In this document: positions 18,180 to 27,006 of the stretch, piece after piece
Layout: the number at the start of each line of letters is the position of its first letter
Position numbering within the stretch: position 1 is the stretch's first letter
NCBI RefSeq assembly: GCF_019649055.1
Contig: NW_026570334.1
Location: 1 to 64,000, forward strand
Length of the DNA stretch: 64,000 nt
From: Paramacrobiotus metropolitanus
Lineage: Eukaryota; Tardigrada; Eutardigrada; Parachela; Macrobiotidae
Direction of reading: 5' to 3'
The notes under the pieces: generated by a model
Seen by the model: the letters and a program-made list of their open reading frames with translations, nothing else
The model's database searches: none
Told to the model about the DNA's origin: nothing
Program-made: the position numbers and the translations under genes

Positions 18180-20972
18180 ATGGACACAACATCCCCTTCG
18201 GAAGCGCGAGTCGAAACAACGGTCGAAACGTCACCACAAAGGGACGAACCGACCTCGGTACACTCCGGCCCACGTCTAACAATTGACGAGTCTCGAACAA
18301 ACGAGTCGGTAAAGGAGTCGGTAAACATACCGACCAAACGGAGCACGGCTAAAGAGAAACCACCTCAGGACTCGTCGCGCGAATTCCATGACGACCCAGC
18401 CTTACAACATGTGAAGGACCTGACAAGGTCGGAACAGGATGCCTGCATCGACATGGCATATCCGGAGGATAGGGAACTCTGGCACTCGTTGCGAATCCGA
18501 CGTGCCAGTATAGTTGGAAACACCACGGAAGCTCGGCGCGATCACGACCGACTTACCGAGAAGATGGCCGACGTTATGAAACGTATGGGAGAACATTACC
18601 GAGCGGAAAAGAGTCGACCTAAAGCCCTACAAGCGGCTACGCCGACTCGACATAAAGTCACCGCTCCGGAACCCAAGTCGACCAAGAAGACGGCACAGCA
18701 ATCCGTCAAGATGAAAGTCCCTCCTCCAACCAGACAACCTTCCGTCCAGATCGACGATGATCGCGACACTCGGGTCATCAACTCGGCCAACTCCGCGAAA
18801 TCCCACAAGGATAAACGGAAGGCCAAGAAGGAAGCAGCGAAACAATCCTCTAAGTCGCAACCGACGGAAACCCAGAAGAAACCAGTAAAGCCGGAGGCCA
18901 AAGAGACGACCAAACCGAAGTCGGACTCTACGGTAAAGACGCCGAAGCCTAATCCGGCCAAGCGGCATAAGTCATCCGATGACCTGGATATTTCGGATGC
19001 CGGCCCACAAAGGACCGAGCAGAAGGAGAAAGCTCAACAACCGCACGACAAGGAAGCGGTGGAGCGTAAATTCAAAGAAGTCATGGAACGAACCGGCACA
19101 AAGCCGGCTAAGACTTCAGGAGGTCGGCTACGGAATCCACCAAAACCGCCGACTCCGACCCAACAACCCCAGCCCTCTACATCCAAGCAACAGTCTGACG
19201 TCGAATCCGATCACATCTCGGACATTGAAGAACAAGACTCAATCTCCGACCATGGGGAAGGTGACCCCTATGAAGGATTTAAAGGCGACCTGAAAGAAAT
19301 GTTCGACCATGGAGCGGACACTGATGAATCACAGTGGCCGGCCCCAGACGATGTACGTGAACGCCTTCCGGACGAACAGCCGGATGACCCGGTCGATACA
19401 TTAATCCGTACCGTCCGAGTACACGTCGAGGTCGTAAGGAGCATCGAAAACGCCAGGAAAAACGGCGTGGACATCTACCAGTCCTTGGTCCGAGACCTGT
19501 CCAACAACATCCAAGTCGGAGGCGAAACCGGAAAATGGTTGGCGCATCAACTCATGATGCAGATTGTCGCCTGGACTTTGGATTTCGGATTAGCAGTAAC
19601 CGTTCACCGACAATGGGGACGGATGGCCGAACTGCTTCCACCGGACCTCATCAAGGCACTCAAAAGTGCAGCCGCCAGGAATGCGGACGATACACCGACT
19701 AGAATTGCACGGTGTATCGGATACAGCAGGAATCCCCGCGGATCAACGTTGGTCCAAATTGCCCGTGTATATAACGTGATGTACATGGACAAGAAGGGGA
19801 ACATCGACGAAATCATCACGGACAGGATAAGCGACCGGATTACGTCTTTGGTCGAACAACATACCCTCCAGACGACCAATGCGGAACGAGATGTACCGGT
19901 ACGGTATACCGTGCCTAACTTCATCCCGGAACAACATCGGCGTGAGTTTAACCTCCGGATGTCTTACGCCAACACGGACAAGCCCCCGGCTGGCACGGAA
20001 CCTATTGAAGAATACAGCGACTCCAACGAACAACCGTCGGAGGATGCAGCTGCCTTGCTGCATATAGCTCGTACGGCTGGACAGTCGTCACAAAGACGAG
20101 TCCAAGTCTTACCCCGACCCCGAGCACCGTTCGAACCGACAACATATGTCGGTACGGCAGCAGCTCCAGGGGGACGAGCAAGTCTGGCAAAACCGACCAG
20201 GAGCGCGAAAGGACGGTTCATTCTGAGGGACGTACAGTCACTCCCGCCGTCTTCGCCCATGGAAATTTCACCGGAACCGGAAGACTTGACCCAACGGAAG
20301 GTAAAGTCAAAGTCGACCAAGACGAAGCCGACTAAGCCGGCCAAGAAAAAGGAACCGAAGTCATCGGAACCGATCTCGTCATCCGAGGAGGAAACCGAAG
20401 ATGACGATGACGACGACGATTTCCAAACACCTGGAAATGGATCGCCGAAAGACGATGACGATGACGATGAAAATGGAAGACCACCACCACCATCAGGTTC
20501 AGCACCTCAACAGCAGGCCGAACCGGAGATACCGGACAAACAACCGGACGAGAAGGACAGCGGCGACAAAGCCGACGAGTCCAAAGACAATGGAGACGAT
20601 GGCGTAGTATATATCCCTCGTCAGTACGGTAAACGGATACCGATAACCCCTGACACTGACGAGCGGCCACTTCTCTCCGAATGGAATGAAGACACCATGG
20701 AAGTGTTGCCGGACGACATCCCGTCGTTGACCAACGTCCGCGTAAAGTACACGGGCATCAAATCGGCCTCAAAACCGAAGCCGAGCGTCTCGGAATACGA
20801 CGCGGGATGGATGTACACATTCGCCGCCCTGAAGGCCTTGGCTACACGTGGACCGAAATTCGCCACACCAAGAATCGCCTTCAAACTCCTCCAACATTGG
20901 AAGGTAGACGAGACGGGCGACTGGCGACAACTCAGCCAGAATAACGTACGACATTACTGCGACCTGGGATAA
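18180..20972 (+). CDS. ORF B, main part: highly charged protein with one ordered helical domain, unknown function
   Basis: 930 codons from ATG 18180, in the same frame as the preceding part. Residues 1-400 are Lys/Pro/Thr-rich and disordered. Residues about 400-620 look folded and helical (RVHVEVVRSIENARKNGVDI, WLAHQLMMQIVAWTLDFGLA, RTARNADDTPTRIARCIGYS-like run), with a mix of hydrophobics absent elsewhere. After that come Asp/Glu runs (about 20400-20475) and a final ordered piece ending WRQLSQNNVRHYCDLG. The stop TAA (20970-20972) is again isolated: the same frame continues for 170 codons. No Env features (no signal peptide, no transmembrane helix) are visible. Not recognised as any named family. 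Confidence 0.75.
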   Translation: MDTTSPSEARVETTVETSPQRDEPTSVHSGPRLTIDESRTNESVKESVNIPTKRSTAKEKPPQDSSREFHDDPALQHVKDLTRSEQDACIDMAYPEDRELWHSLRIRRASIVGNTTEARRDHDRLTEKMADVMKRMGEHYRAEKSRPKALQAATPTRHKVTAPEPKSTKKTAQQSVKMKVPPPTRQPSVQIDDDRDTRVINSANSAKSHKDKRKAKKEAAKQSSKSQPTETQKKPVKPEAKETTKPKSDSTVKTPKPNPAKRHKSSDDLDISDAGPQRTEQKEKAQQPHDKEAVERKFKEVMERTGTKPAKTSGGRLRNPPKPPTPTQQPQPSTSKQQSDVESDHISDIEEQDSISDHGEGDPYEGFKGDLKEMFDHGADTDESQWPAPDDVRERLPDEQPDDPVDTLIRTVRVHVEVVRSIENARKNGVDIYQSLVRDLSNNIQVGGETGKWLAHQLMMQIVAWTLDFGLAVTVHRQWGRMAELLPPDLIKALKSAAARNADDTPTRIARCIGYSRNPRGSTLVQIARVYNVMYMDKKGNIDEIITDRISDRITSLVEQHTLQTTNAERDVPVRYTVPNFIPEQHRREFNLRMSYANTDKPPAGTEPIEEYSDSNEQPSEDAAALLHIARTAGQSSQRRVQVLPRPRAPFEPTTYVGTAAAPGGRASLAKPTRSAKGRFILRDVQSLPPSSPMEISPEPEDLTQRKVKSKSTKTKPTKPAKKKEPKSSEPISSSEEETEDDDDDDDFQTPGNGSPKDDDDDDENGRPPPPSGSAPQQQAEPEIPDKQPDEKDSGDKADESKDNGDDGVVYIPRQYGKRIPITPDTDERPLLSEWNEDTMEVLPDDIPSLTNVRVKYTGIKSASKPKPSVSEYDAGWMYTFAALKALATRGPKFATPRIAFKLLQHWKVDETGDWRQLSQNNVRHYCDLG

Positions 20973-21482
20973 CATGCCGGGAAGATAATACGTACGTACA
21001 CCAGCACAAAGCGGATATACTACGAGTTCCCACCGGCTAAAAAGGACCCGGCCCCTTCAACATATGAAGGATGGGCACACGCCATCGAAGCGTGTATGGA
21101 AATGTCCTGGCATCCCGACGAACTTACTCGTGGAGAAATACTCCACCAACTTACAGCACGGTTCGAGTTCGAATGGACAGCAGTAGAACCGCAGTTGGTC
21201 GACCCTAAATACAAAGCCAAACCGGACGTAATCGCCGGACGCAAGAAGTATTCCCTGGAAGACGAATTGGAATTCGTCTTATCAAAGGCACTCTATCAAC
21301 AAAGATTTGCCACGAACACCGATAAAGTCCAGGGCGGCCAACGATTTATCGCATTAAACCCATCAACTCACCGGCACGGACACTTACCGAAGGAACGATC
21401 CACCTCGGCACAACCGACCGAGTTGGCTGACTCGCACCAAGCAAGTCGGCCGGAATCGTCAGAAGCACCGACACGGGAGTGA
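20973..21482 (+). CDS. ORF B continued beyond a single TAA
   Basis: In the same frame as the 930-codon part, open from directly after the TAA to TGA at 21480-21482. It has an ordered start (YYEFPPAKKDPA, about 21018; EGWAHAIEACMEMSWHPDELTRGEILHQL) and a polar tail (HRHGHLPKERSTSAQPTELADSHQA). The aromatic and hydrophobic content matches the end of the preceding part, so the two probably form one domain. This is the third isolated stop in otherwise open sequence between 11.8 and 21.5 kb. Confidence 0.55.
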   Translation, partial: HAGKIIRTYTSTKRIYYEFPPAKKDPAPSTYEGWAHAIEACMEMSWHPDELTRGEILHQLTARFEFEWTAVEPQLVDPKYKAKPDVIAGRKKYSLEDELEFVLSKALYQQRFATNTDKVQGGQRFIALNPSTHRHGHLPKERSTSAQPTELADSHQASRPESSEAPTRE

Positions 21483-21698
21483 GGGAACGCAGAACGCGTC
21501 GGAGGAGAGGCATAACCGACCTTCCTCCAGTGACACCACATAGGCGTCATCGACCAACAGAAGTCGACTTACCTCATTAGACGACCACAAAGGCGTCTTG
21601 GACCAGTTCGAGAACCGACCTGGCCCGACCGTAGTAATTATAGGGTGTAACTTATAGGATGGAACCGAGAAACGGTTTGCTTACTTCTCTTTTGACAG
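21483..21698 (+). promoter_or_regulatory. ORF B-C spacer: hairpins, TTATAGGG motif and acceptor-like TTGACAG
   Basis: Non-coding, 216 bases. It holds three of the element's small hairpins in a row: stems 21531-21537/21543-21549 (loop ACATA, one A-C mismatch), 21550-21554/21563-21567 (loop CAACAGAA) and 21579-21586/21592-21598 (loop ACAAA, bulged A at 21584). TTATAGGG with GTGTAACTTATA follows at 21638-21656, as upstream of ORF A. CTTCTCTTTTGACAG ends at 21698 and looks like a 3' splice site. Confidence 0.5.
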
Positions 21699-23885
21699 AC
21701 TCGTACGGAAGCTTATACGGTGGACTGCCAACAGTGCGGGGATAACGCGACGAGGGACAACAACAGATTGCCCTGCGCGCAATGCATCGTTTCCTTCACC
21801 AACGAACGAGTTACCGGCACCGGACCGCAACACCGAGCTCAGGCGGCGGCACTTTACATTAATGTTGTCGCTGGCAACTTGAGCGCATATCGGTACCTGG
21901 CCGGCAGAGAATACCTCGTTAACCAATTAGAGTCACACGAACAGGATAACTTGGCCACCATCCAGCGACAACGAATGCGCGACCCGAGATGGGAAGGAAC
22001 CCGACCACCAGTCTTAACGGATAGACTGTGGGAGTATCGTCAGATGCAGGATCTGCACCGTCAACTAGACGATCAGAAGAAGGTCAAGGAGGTCGATAAA
22101 CGGATCGCCACAATGCGAGTCCATCCACCACCGACCGACTACGAACCGGAAATAAAGATTCGGGTACCGGCACCCACACAGGGTCGCCCGGAAACCGAGC
22201 AGCTGATGCACACTATACGCGATGTCTTCGTCGGAGACCCAAACCGACCAATGACTAGTGCATCGGTGACGATGATGATGAACATGCCGGACGGAACCCA
22301 ACAGTCGGTTACCTTTACGCCGGCAACTCAAGAACAGTCGATGGCAATCCCACATAGGGCAACGCCAGTAGTCACACAGGCTCGTCCAACTGTTTCCCAT
22401 CAGATCCCCCAACACGGAACCTATGAAACTCGGAATCAACCGGCAACTCAACAGCAGCAACGCCGACCGAGTAAAAACTTAGCGGGACACGACCTCCGAC
22501 ACAGGATTGGTCCTGTTGATCTTCGAGACAGAATCGAAGGCCAACGTGCAGTCATTCGACAAGTCGGAAAAGAGCCGACCAGACCTCCACCAGGAAAACG
22601 GACTGGATCCGGAGAAACGGGAATCGGACTTACGGTAGACTTAACAAATAAGTCGAAACGTAACTTTGTCCCACCCGAACAGCAGCCGGAAGCCCATCAG
22701 GCGGAACCGGCGGCTGAAGTCCCAGCTGAACTGGCAGCTCAACCGGAACAAATGGACGTCGAAGTAGCCGACCAGATGGCGCAACTACCACAAGTAGAAG
22801 TGCCGATCCGAGAAGACCTTCGTTACGATCGCGCTCGACAACAAGGAATCGAGGTCGTCATGCTACATCCCACCGAACGGACAAACCACATTATGAACGT
22901 CATGAATTACGAGGAACGGAATCGACCACAGGTTTGGCGCATGGTAGAAAACCTTCGTCAATTCCTCGTCCGATCTGGATACCAGACGCTACTGGAACAA
23001 CATCGGTGGCAACCTGACTTCAACATGAATGCGCACACAGCACAGAATGTTGAACATCCGTACACCAGATCGAATGCGTTACCGTCGATGACCGACCCGG
23101 TCCTGCTGAATGTACCACTTTACAGTCCGGACGGAACGCGTGCGAGCCAACTAGGAGCTCGGGAATACCCCCATGACGAGATGGAAAGTATTGCCCAGTT
23201 CGTCATCACGGACGCCCACCCAGCCTTTGTAATAACCGCGGCTCGGGCAGCACTGGACTTAACCCAGTACCTCCCAGAAGGGGAAGTCGATATGGCCCAG
23301 GACGGAGTCACAGCATTCCTGCGATTCATCTTCGCAGCTCGGCTCGGCAATTACTTTTGCCATTACACCCTGTACGGCCTATACCAGAACGAGATGATAC
23401 CAGCGGCTGTGGAGACCCTCGTAGCCCAACTTGGCACACCAATGAGAAGTGTTATCCTCGCCATCTGGATGCGCGACTTGCTGTACACCCACGAACGGTA
23501 TGCGACAAAGTATGCCTTTCGTGAGGATCACACAGATCCCAGCGACGACGCGACCAGATTTATCAGCTGGTATCGACAAAAGAAGACTTTACCCAGCGGA
23601 TTTAACTCATCGCCCTACGAACCTTGGATGTCGGACGACATAGCACCCGGCGCACGACCGTATGCGCTGCGGCTCCGCAAACAAGCGGCCAGGGAATCGA
23701 GGAAAGGCAGGGCGGATCGCCCCGGCCAAGAAACGGATGAGACTGACGAGATGTCTCAACGGAGTGGCCCGGCGACTTGTAAACCCAGGGACCCGACTAT
23801 CCGGCCACATAACCGACCTGGTCCGGACGATGACGAAGAAGACTACTTCGGCGGCGACAAACCCGTCGAAGTTCCACTCAGTTAA
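21699..23885 (+). CDS. ORF C: zinc-finger-like N-terminus and helical protein, unknown function
   Basis: The frame opens exactly at the base after TTGACAG (21692-21698), and an in-frame TGA lies just before CAG. There is no ATG near the start: the first conserved-looking residues (DCQQCGDN ... LPCAQC, two CxxC pairs 12 residues apart, possibly a zinc finger) precede any ATG. This fits translation from an mRNA spliced to an upstream leader that supplies the ATG. About 728 codons. The middle (residues about 150-370) is Pro/Gln/Glu-rich. The C-terminal third is ordered: WRMVENLRQFLVRSGYQTLL, a hydrophobic FITDAHPAFVITAARAALDL stretch, FAARLGNYFCHYTLYGLYQNE, then SVILAIWMRDLLYTHERYA. It ends TAA at 23883-23885. 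It has some Gag-like flavour (helical domain plus possible zinc binding), but I see no proven homology. Confidence 0.7.
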   Translation, partial: TRTEAYTVDCQQCGDNATRDNNRLPCAQCIVSFTNERVTGTGPQHRAQAAALYINVVAGNLSAYRYLAGREYLVNQLESHEQDNLATIQRQRMRDPRWEGTRPPVLTDRLWEYRQMQDLHRQLDDQKKVKEVDKRIATMRVHPPPTDYEPEIKIRVPAPTQGRPETEQLMHTIRDVFVGDPNRPMTSASVTMMMNMPDGTQQSVTFTPATQEQSMAIPHRATPVVTQARPTVSHQIPQHGTYETRNQPATQQQQRRPSKNLAGHDLRHRIGPVDLRDRIEGQRAVIRQVGKEPTRPPPGKRTGSGETGIGLTVDLTNKSKRNFVPPEQQPEAHQAEPAAEVPAELAAQPEQMDVEVADQMAQLPQVEVPIREDLRYDRARQQGIEVVMLHPTERTNHIMNVMNYEERNRPQVWRMVENLRQFLVRSGYQTLLEQHRWQPDFNMNAHTAQNVEHPYTRSNALPSMTDPVLLNVPLYSPDGTRASQLGAREYPHDEMESIAQFVITDAHPAFVITAARAALDLTQYLPEGEVDMAQDGVTAFLRFIFAARLGNYFCHYTLYGLYQNEMIPAAVETLVAQLGTPMRSVILAIWMRDLLYTHERYATKYAFREDHTDPSDDATRFISWYRQKKTLPSGFNSSPYEPWMSDDIAPGARPYALRLRKQAARESRKGRADRPGQETDETDEMSQRSGPATCKPRDPTIRPHNRPGPDDDEEDYFGGDKPVEVPLS

Positions 23886-26800
23886 GATCGAGTTCCCACA
23901 TTGGAACTCGATCCCCCACTTGGAACAGACTAAGGGGACTTAACGCCGAGAAACGGCACGGTCGAGAACCGACCCGACTGAGAACCAGTCTAACGGATAA
24001 ATTGCATCGTCGAGAAACGACCCCGGAATGGACATTTTTCTTTAGTTTTTTTCCAGAAACCGACCAAACCATGTATACAGCGGAAGTCAACGATGACTTT
24101 GCCAGAATGCTGACTACACAAGTCAGCCGGATTCTTCGGTTTTGACCCGGATATGAGTGGTTAGACCTGACAAGACGGCTTTTTCCACCGTTCCGGTACG
24201 TCTTCCGAGGAATCCCCTGGACAGAACTGAGCAAACCGACCTCAGTTCCCCAGCATGGCATGAACAGATCGTGAACCACATCTGCTAACATAGCAGATCG
24301 ACAACCACGTTCTGCGACCATCGGAGCCAACAGAAGCCCCAATCCGCGTTACATGGAGCCGACCGATAGTTACATGGTACAGATCACACCATTAACCACG
24401 ACCGGCTATGAAGATTACTCCGGCCAACCGACTCCGGAGCATAGACCGAGAGGATTGCGCTAACGTGGCGCTGAATACGTCGCTGCGTGTTCACCGCCAT
24501 GTTTGCCGAGCACACGTGGCCAACTTCGGAACCGGGTAGCCGAGCAGCCTTCACCAGTGTAAAAGCGGACATCCCTCGGCCGAGTTGCCAACAGCGCAAG
24601 AAAAACTCGGATTCGACTATATGTACTTGAGTCGACCACAAAGGTCAACTTTGCACCTCACCCATAACTTGGAGACATAACGGATATCGTGGCACTAACC
24701 GACCACAAAGGTTGGTTGTGTAAGCCGATCACCGAGATCGGTTTTGGAAAACTCGGAACGAATTGTTCAGAGAGTTAAAATCGGAACCGCAACGACGCAG
24801 ATCGCCGAACCACGACTCGCTACCTCAGCCGATCACACAGATCGACTAAGTATATGGTAGCTGACTAACGAGAAATCGACATTACGGCCGACCACACAGG
24901 TCGCCCATAACGGCCAACAGAAGTCGATCATGAAGAATGGACGGAAGCTAGCAGTAGTTATGTGGTAACGTAACCGGATTCTCCGTTTGAACCCAGATCT
25001 ACAGGAACTCAACTAGGAACTTGTACCTGGAGTCCAACCGCAGTCTCCCCCGGACGATATCGGGTAAACCAGCCAATTCACCGGTGACCACGACTACGCG
25101 CGTCTCGAACGTGCTGCCATTACCTGAAGAGGAACAGCGACGGTGATTTGGCCACCACACCAACGACTCCGCCGCGACCTGCTTCCCCATGTCTTCAATG
25201 GAACATCCTAGGCAGACCGAGTTAGAATACTCGGCCGGCACCCCCTTGATGAACCTCCGTGGGCGAAGAACTCTTGCCCGCAACAGAAACGGCCAAGAGT
25301 CCTTCGTTCGCGGCAAAGAAAAATTTCCCCGTGGACGTGAGTTGTCTACCCCCAACAGAAGCGGCTAGGCGTCTCAGGTTCGCGACAGAACAGAACGGAA
25401 GAATCGGATCTGACGACCTCAGGGACTTGCATGCGCATCAAGTTTAAACCAAAGAGCTTGGCTTGTCAACCGGGGCCACAAAGACCCTTAGCGTTGTGAG
25501 CCAGCGTGATTGCATGATGAAGCGCCAGTCACTCGGCCAACAGACGCCAAGGAAACTTTTACCTCGCAGGACTCGGCGACCCAGAGGCAAGTCACTCGGA
25601 TAAACCAGCCAACAGTAGCTGGGATCCGACCCAGAGTTCATGTCAGGAATCACAGAAGGAACGGAGTTGGGCTGCCGAACATCCTTCTGCCAGTCAAAAC
25701 TGACCGAAGGATGTCCGAACAACGGAGACCCGGTCAACTGTAGCCGTAGGCACAGAACTTGTAAGTCGGAAATCGACCTCCCAGCCGAAGAAATTTATCT
25801 CTTCGACGGACGAACACACAGTTCATCCGCTTCGAAGAAGTCGGAAATCAGCCGACCTTGGGATTCCGACATGGATAACCGATCTCGAACGGAAGTTGGA
25901 AGTCATCAGATGGAGGTCGGAAGTATACGACAACAGGTCGGAAAATCCATCGGAAGTAGAAAATCGACCTCTTAGCCGAAGAATTTTGCTTTTTCGACGG
26001 ATGAACACACAGTTCATCCGACTCGAAGTAGTCGGAAATTAGCCGACCTCAAATGAAGGTCGGAAGTGACCGAACAGAAGTCGGAAGGACGCGACAACAA
26101 GTCGGCAAAGCCATTTGGAAGTCGAGAACTGACCTCCTAACGGAGAAACTTAGCCTTCGGACGGATGAACACACAGTTCATCCGACCTTCCGAAGCCGAC
26201 TATAACCGACCACAAGTCGGAAGTCGGAAACCCAGTCAACATGACCGAAGACGGTTGATCACTGTTTGTGGTGGATGAATTCGACCTGAAGGCACTTGTT
26301 TAGCCCCACATGGGCATAGTATTGCAGGTTAACCCTAGTCGACCACCGACGGAAAGGATGACCGACCTCGACAGAAGGTCGGATAACAACGGAATATACC
26401 GGATGGAAGTCGACTGGACACTTCCATCGAACAAACCCATGATTCCCGATCGGACCTTCGAGCCAGTTCGACTCGGATTTCCTCAAACCAGGCTCGTGGT
26501 AGCAGATTAAACGGTTGTAACCGACCACTTTTAAACGGAACTGCTGTACATGACGACCACAAAGGCCGCATGACTTACATACAGCTTTTTCCGACCTGAA
26601 CTTTAAGAATTCGGAACATAGCCGAATTCCCTTTAGCCGCCGATCGACTTATCGGTAGGCCGACCTCGGTCAAACTGACCTCGATCCTATTCCCCACTCA
26701 GAGAGGATGCCTCGGCATTTGCAACCGCAACAGTGCCTCTCTACCCCGAACGGATGGATACGAGTCGGAAGTAAGTGTTTAACCGTGCTTACCCGACTTC

Positions 26801-27006
26801 GGAGAATGTAACCGGTTACGACGGGTAACCCGGGAACCGATGCCCCGGACCCAACTTTACCGGATGAAAGTGGACAGGAGACCCCCGTGGAGACTCAACT
26901 GCCCCGTGGACGTCATCCTAGTCGGAATAGGACCCCCGGACAGATTTTTGCATTTTTTTTAGCATTTTTCCTAACAAACGGAATTGTATTTTTCTAGTTC
27001 GATCTC
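23886..27006 (+). other. 3' non-coding region of the giant element
   Basis: About 3.1 kb without a convincing frame, lying between ORF C and the last acceptor-like site. Its words (GTCGG, CCGAC) match the coding part, so it is part of the element. It is dense in hairpins of the dispersed family (24280-24298, 24630-24650, 24697-24717, 24722-24744, 24830-24844, 24889-24903, 25605-25622, 25807-25829, 25998-26020, 26162-26184, 26549-26572). The block 25760-26225 is a diverged triple repeat. From about 26930 base composition shifts to T-rich. Such long non-coding 3' regions before the LTR are known in some giant gypsy elements of other groups; their role is unknown. Confidence 0.6.
25760..26225 (+). 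repeat. three diverged tandem units, each with a long conserved hairpin
   Basis: Three units of roughly 165-190 bp share GTCGGAAATCGACCTC-type starts, then an AT-rich patch, then a hairpin with loop ACACA, then a GTCGGAAnT/GCCGACC-type end. Hairpin cores: 25807-25829 (one C-A mismatch), 25998-26020 (9 bp perfect) and 26162-26184 (9 bp perfect). An outer stem is present in all three and changes on both sides together: CTTCGA/TCGAAG in unit 1, TTCGA/TCGAA in unit 2, CTTCGG/CCGAAG in unit 3 (26155-26160 with 26190-26195). That paired A-T to G-C change supports selection for base pairing. Confidence 0.75.

Larger units (their letters stand above)
47..26572 (+). repeat. dispersed hairpin family: variable stems around a C-ACANA-G core
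   Basis: Small inverted repeats share a five-base loop ACANA closed by C-G, but have different stems. Perfect stems of 5 or more pairs (first arm): CGACC 11286, AACCC 15904, CTCATC 16444, GGATC 16727, TCGTC 20085, GGATC 23525, CGATC 24830, CGACC 24889, CGGATGAAC 25998 and 26162. With one G-T pair: 7 bp at 12990-12996/13002-13008; 8 bp at 24697-24704/24710-24717. With a single unpaired A two pairs below the loop: 18229-18235 and 21579-21586. Shorter copies: 47, 5703, 17308, 22172, 24634. Related loops: AACAA 1447, AACACAG 2638 (11-bp stem), ACAAT 12178, GACAAT 12291, ACCGA 24722 (9-bp stem), CAACAGNA 6197, 21550 and 25605. Confidence 0.8.

Noticed and set aside
11812-23885. Envelope gene after pol
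   Set aside because: ORF A, B and C lack a signal peptide, furin-type site and membrane anchor.
24600-26600. CRISPR-like array of short repeats
   Set aside because: Repeats are imperfect, spacing is irregular, the host is an animal, and the hairpin family explains the pattern.
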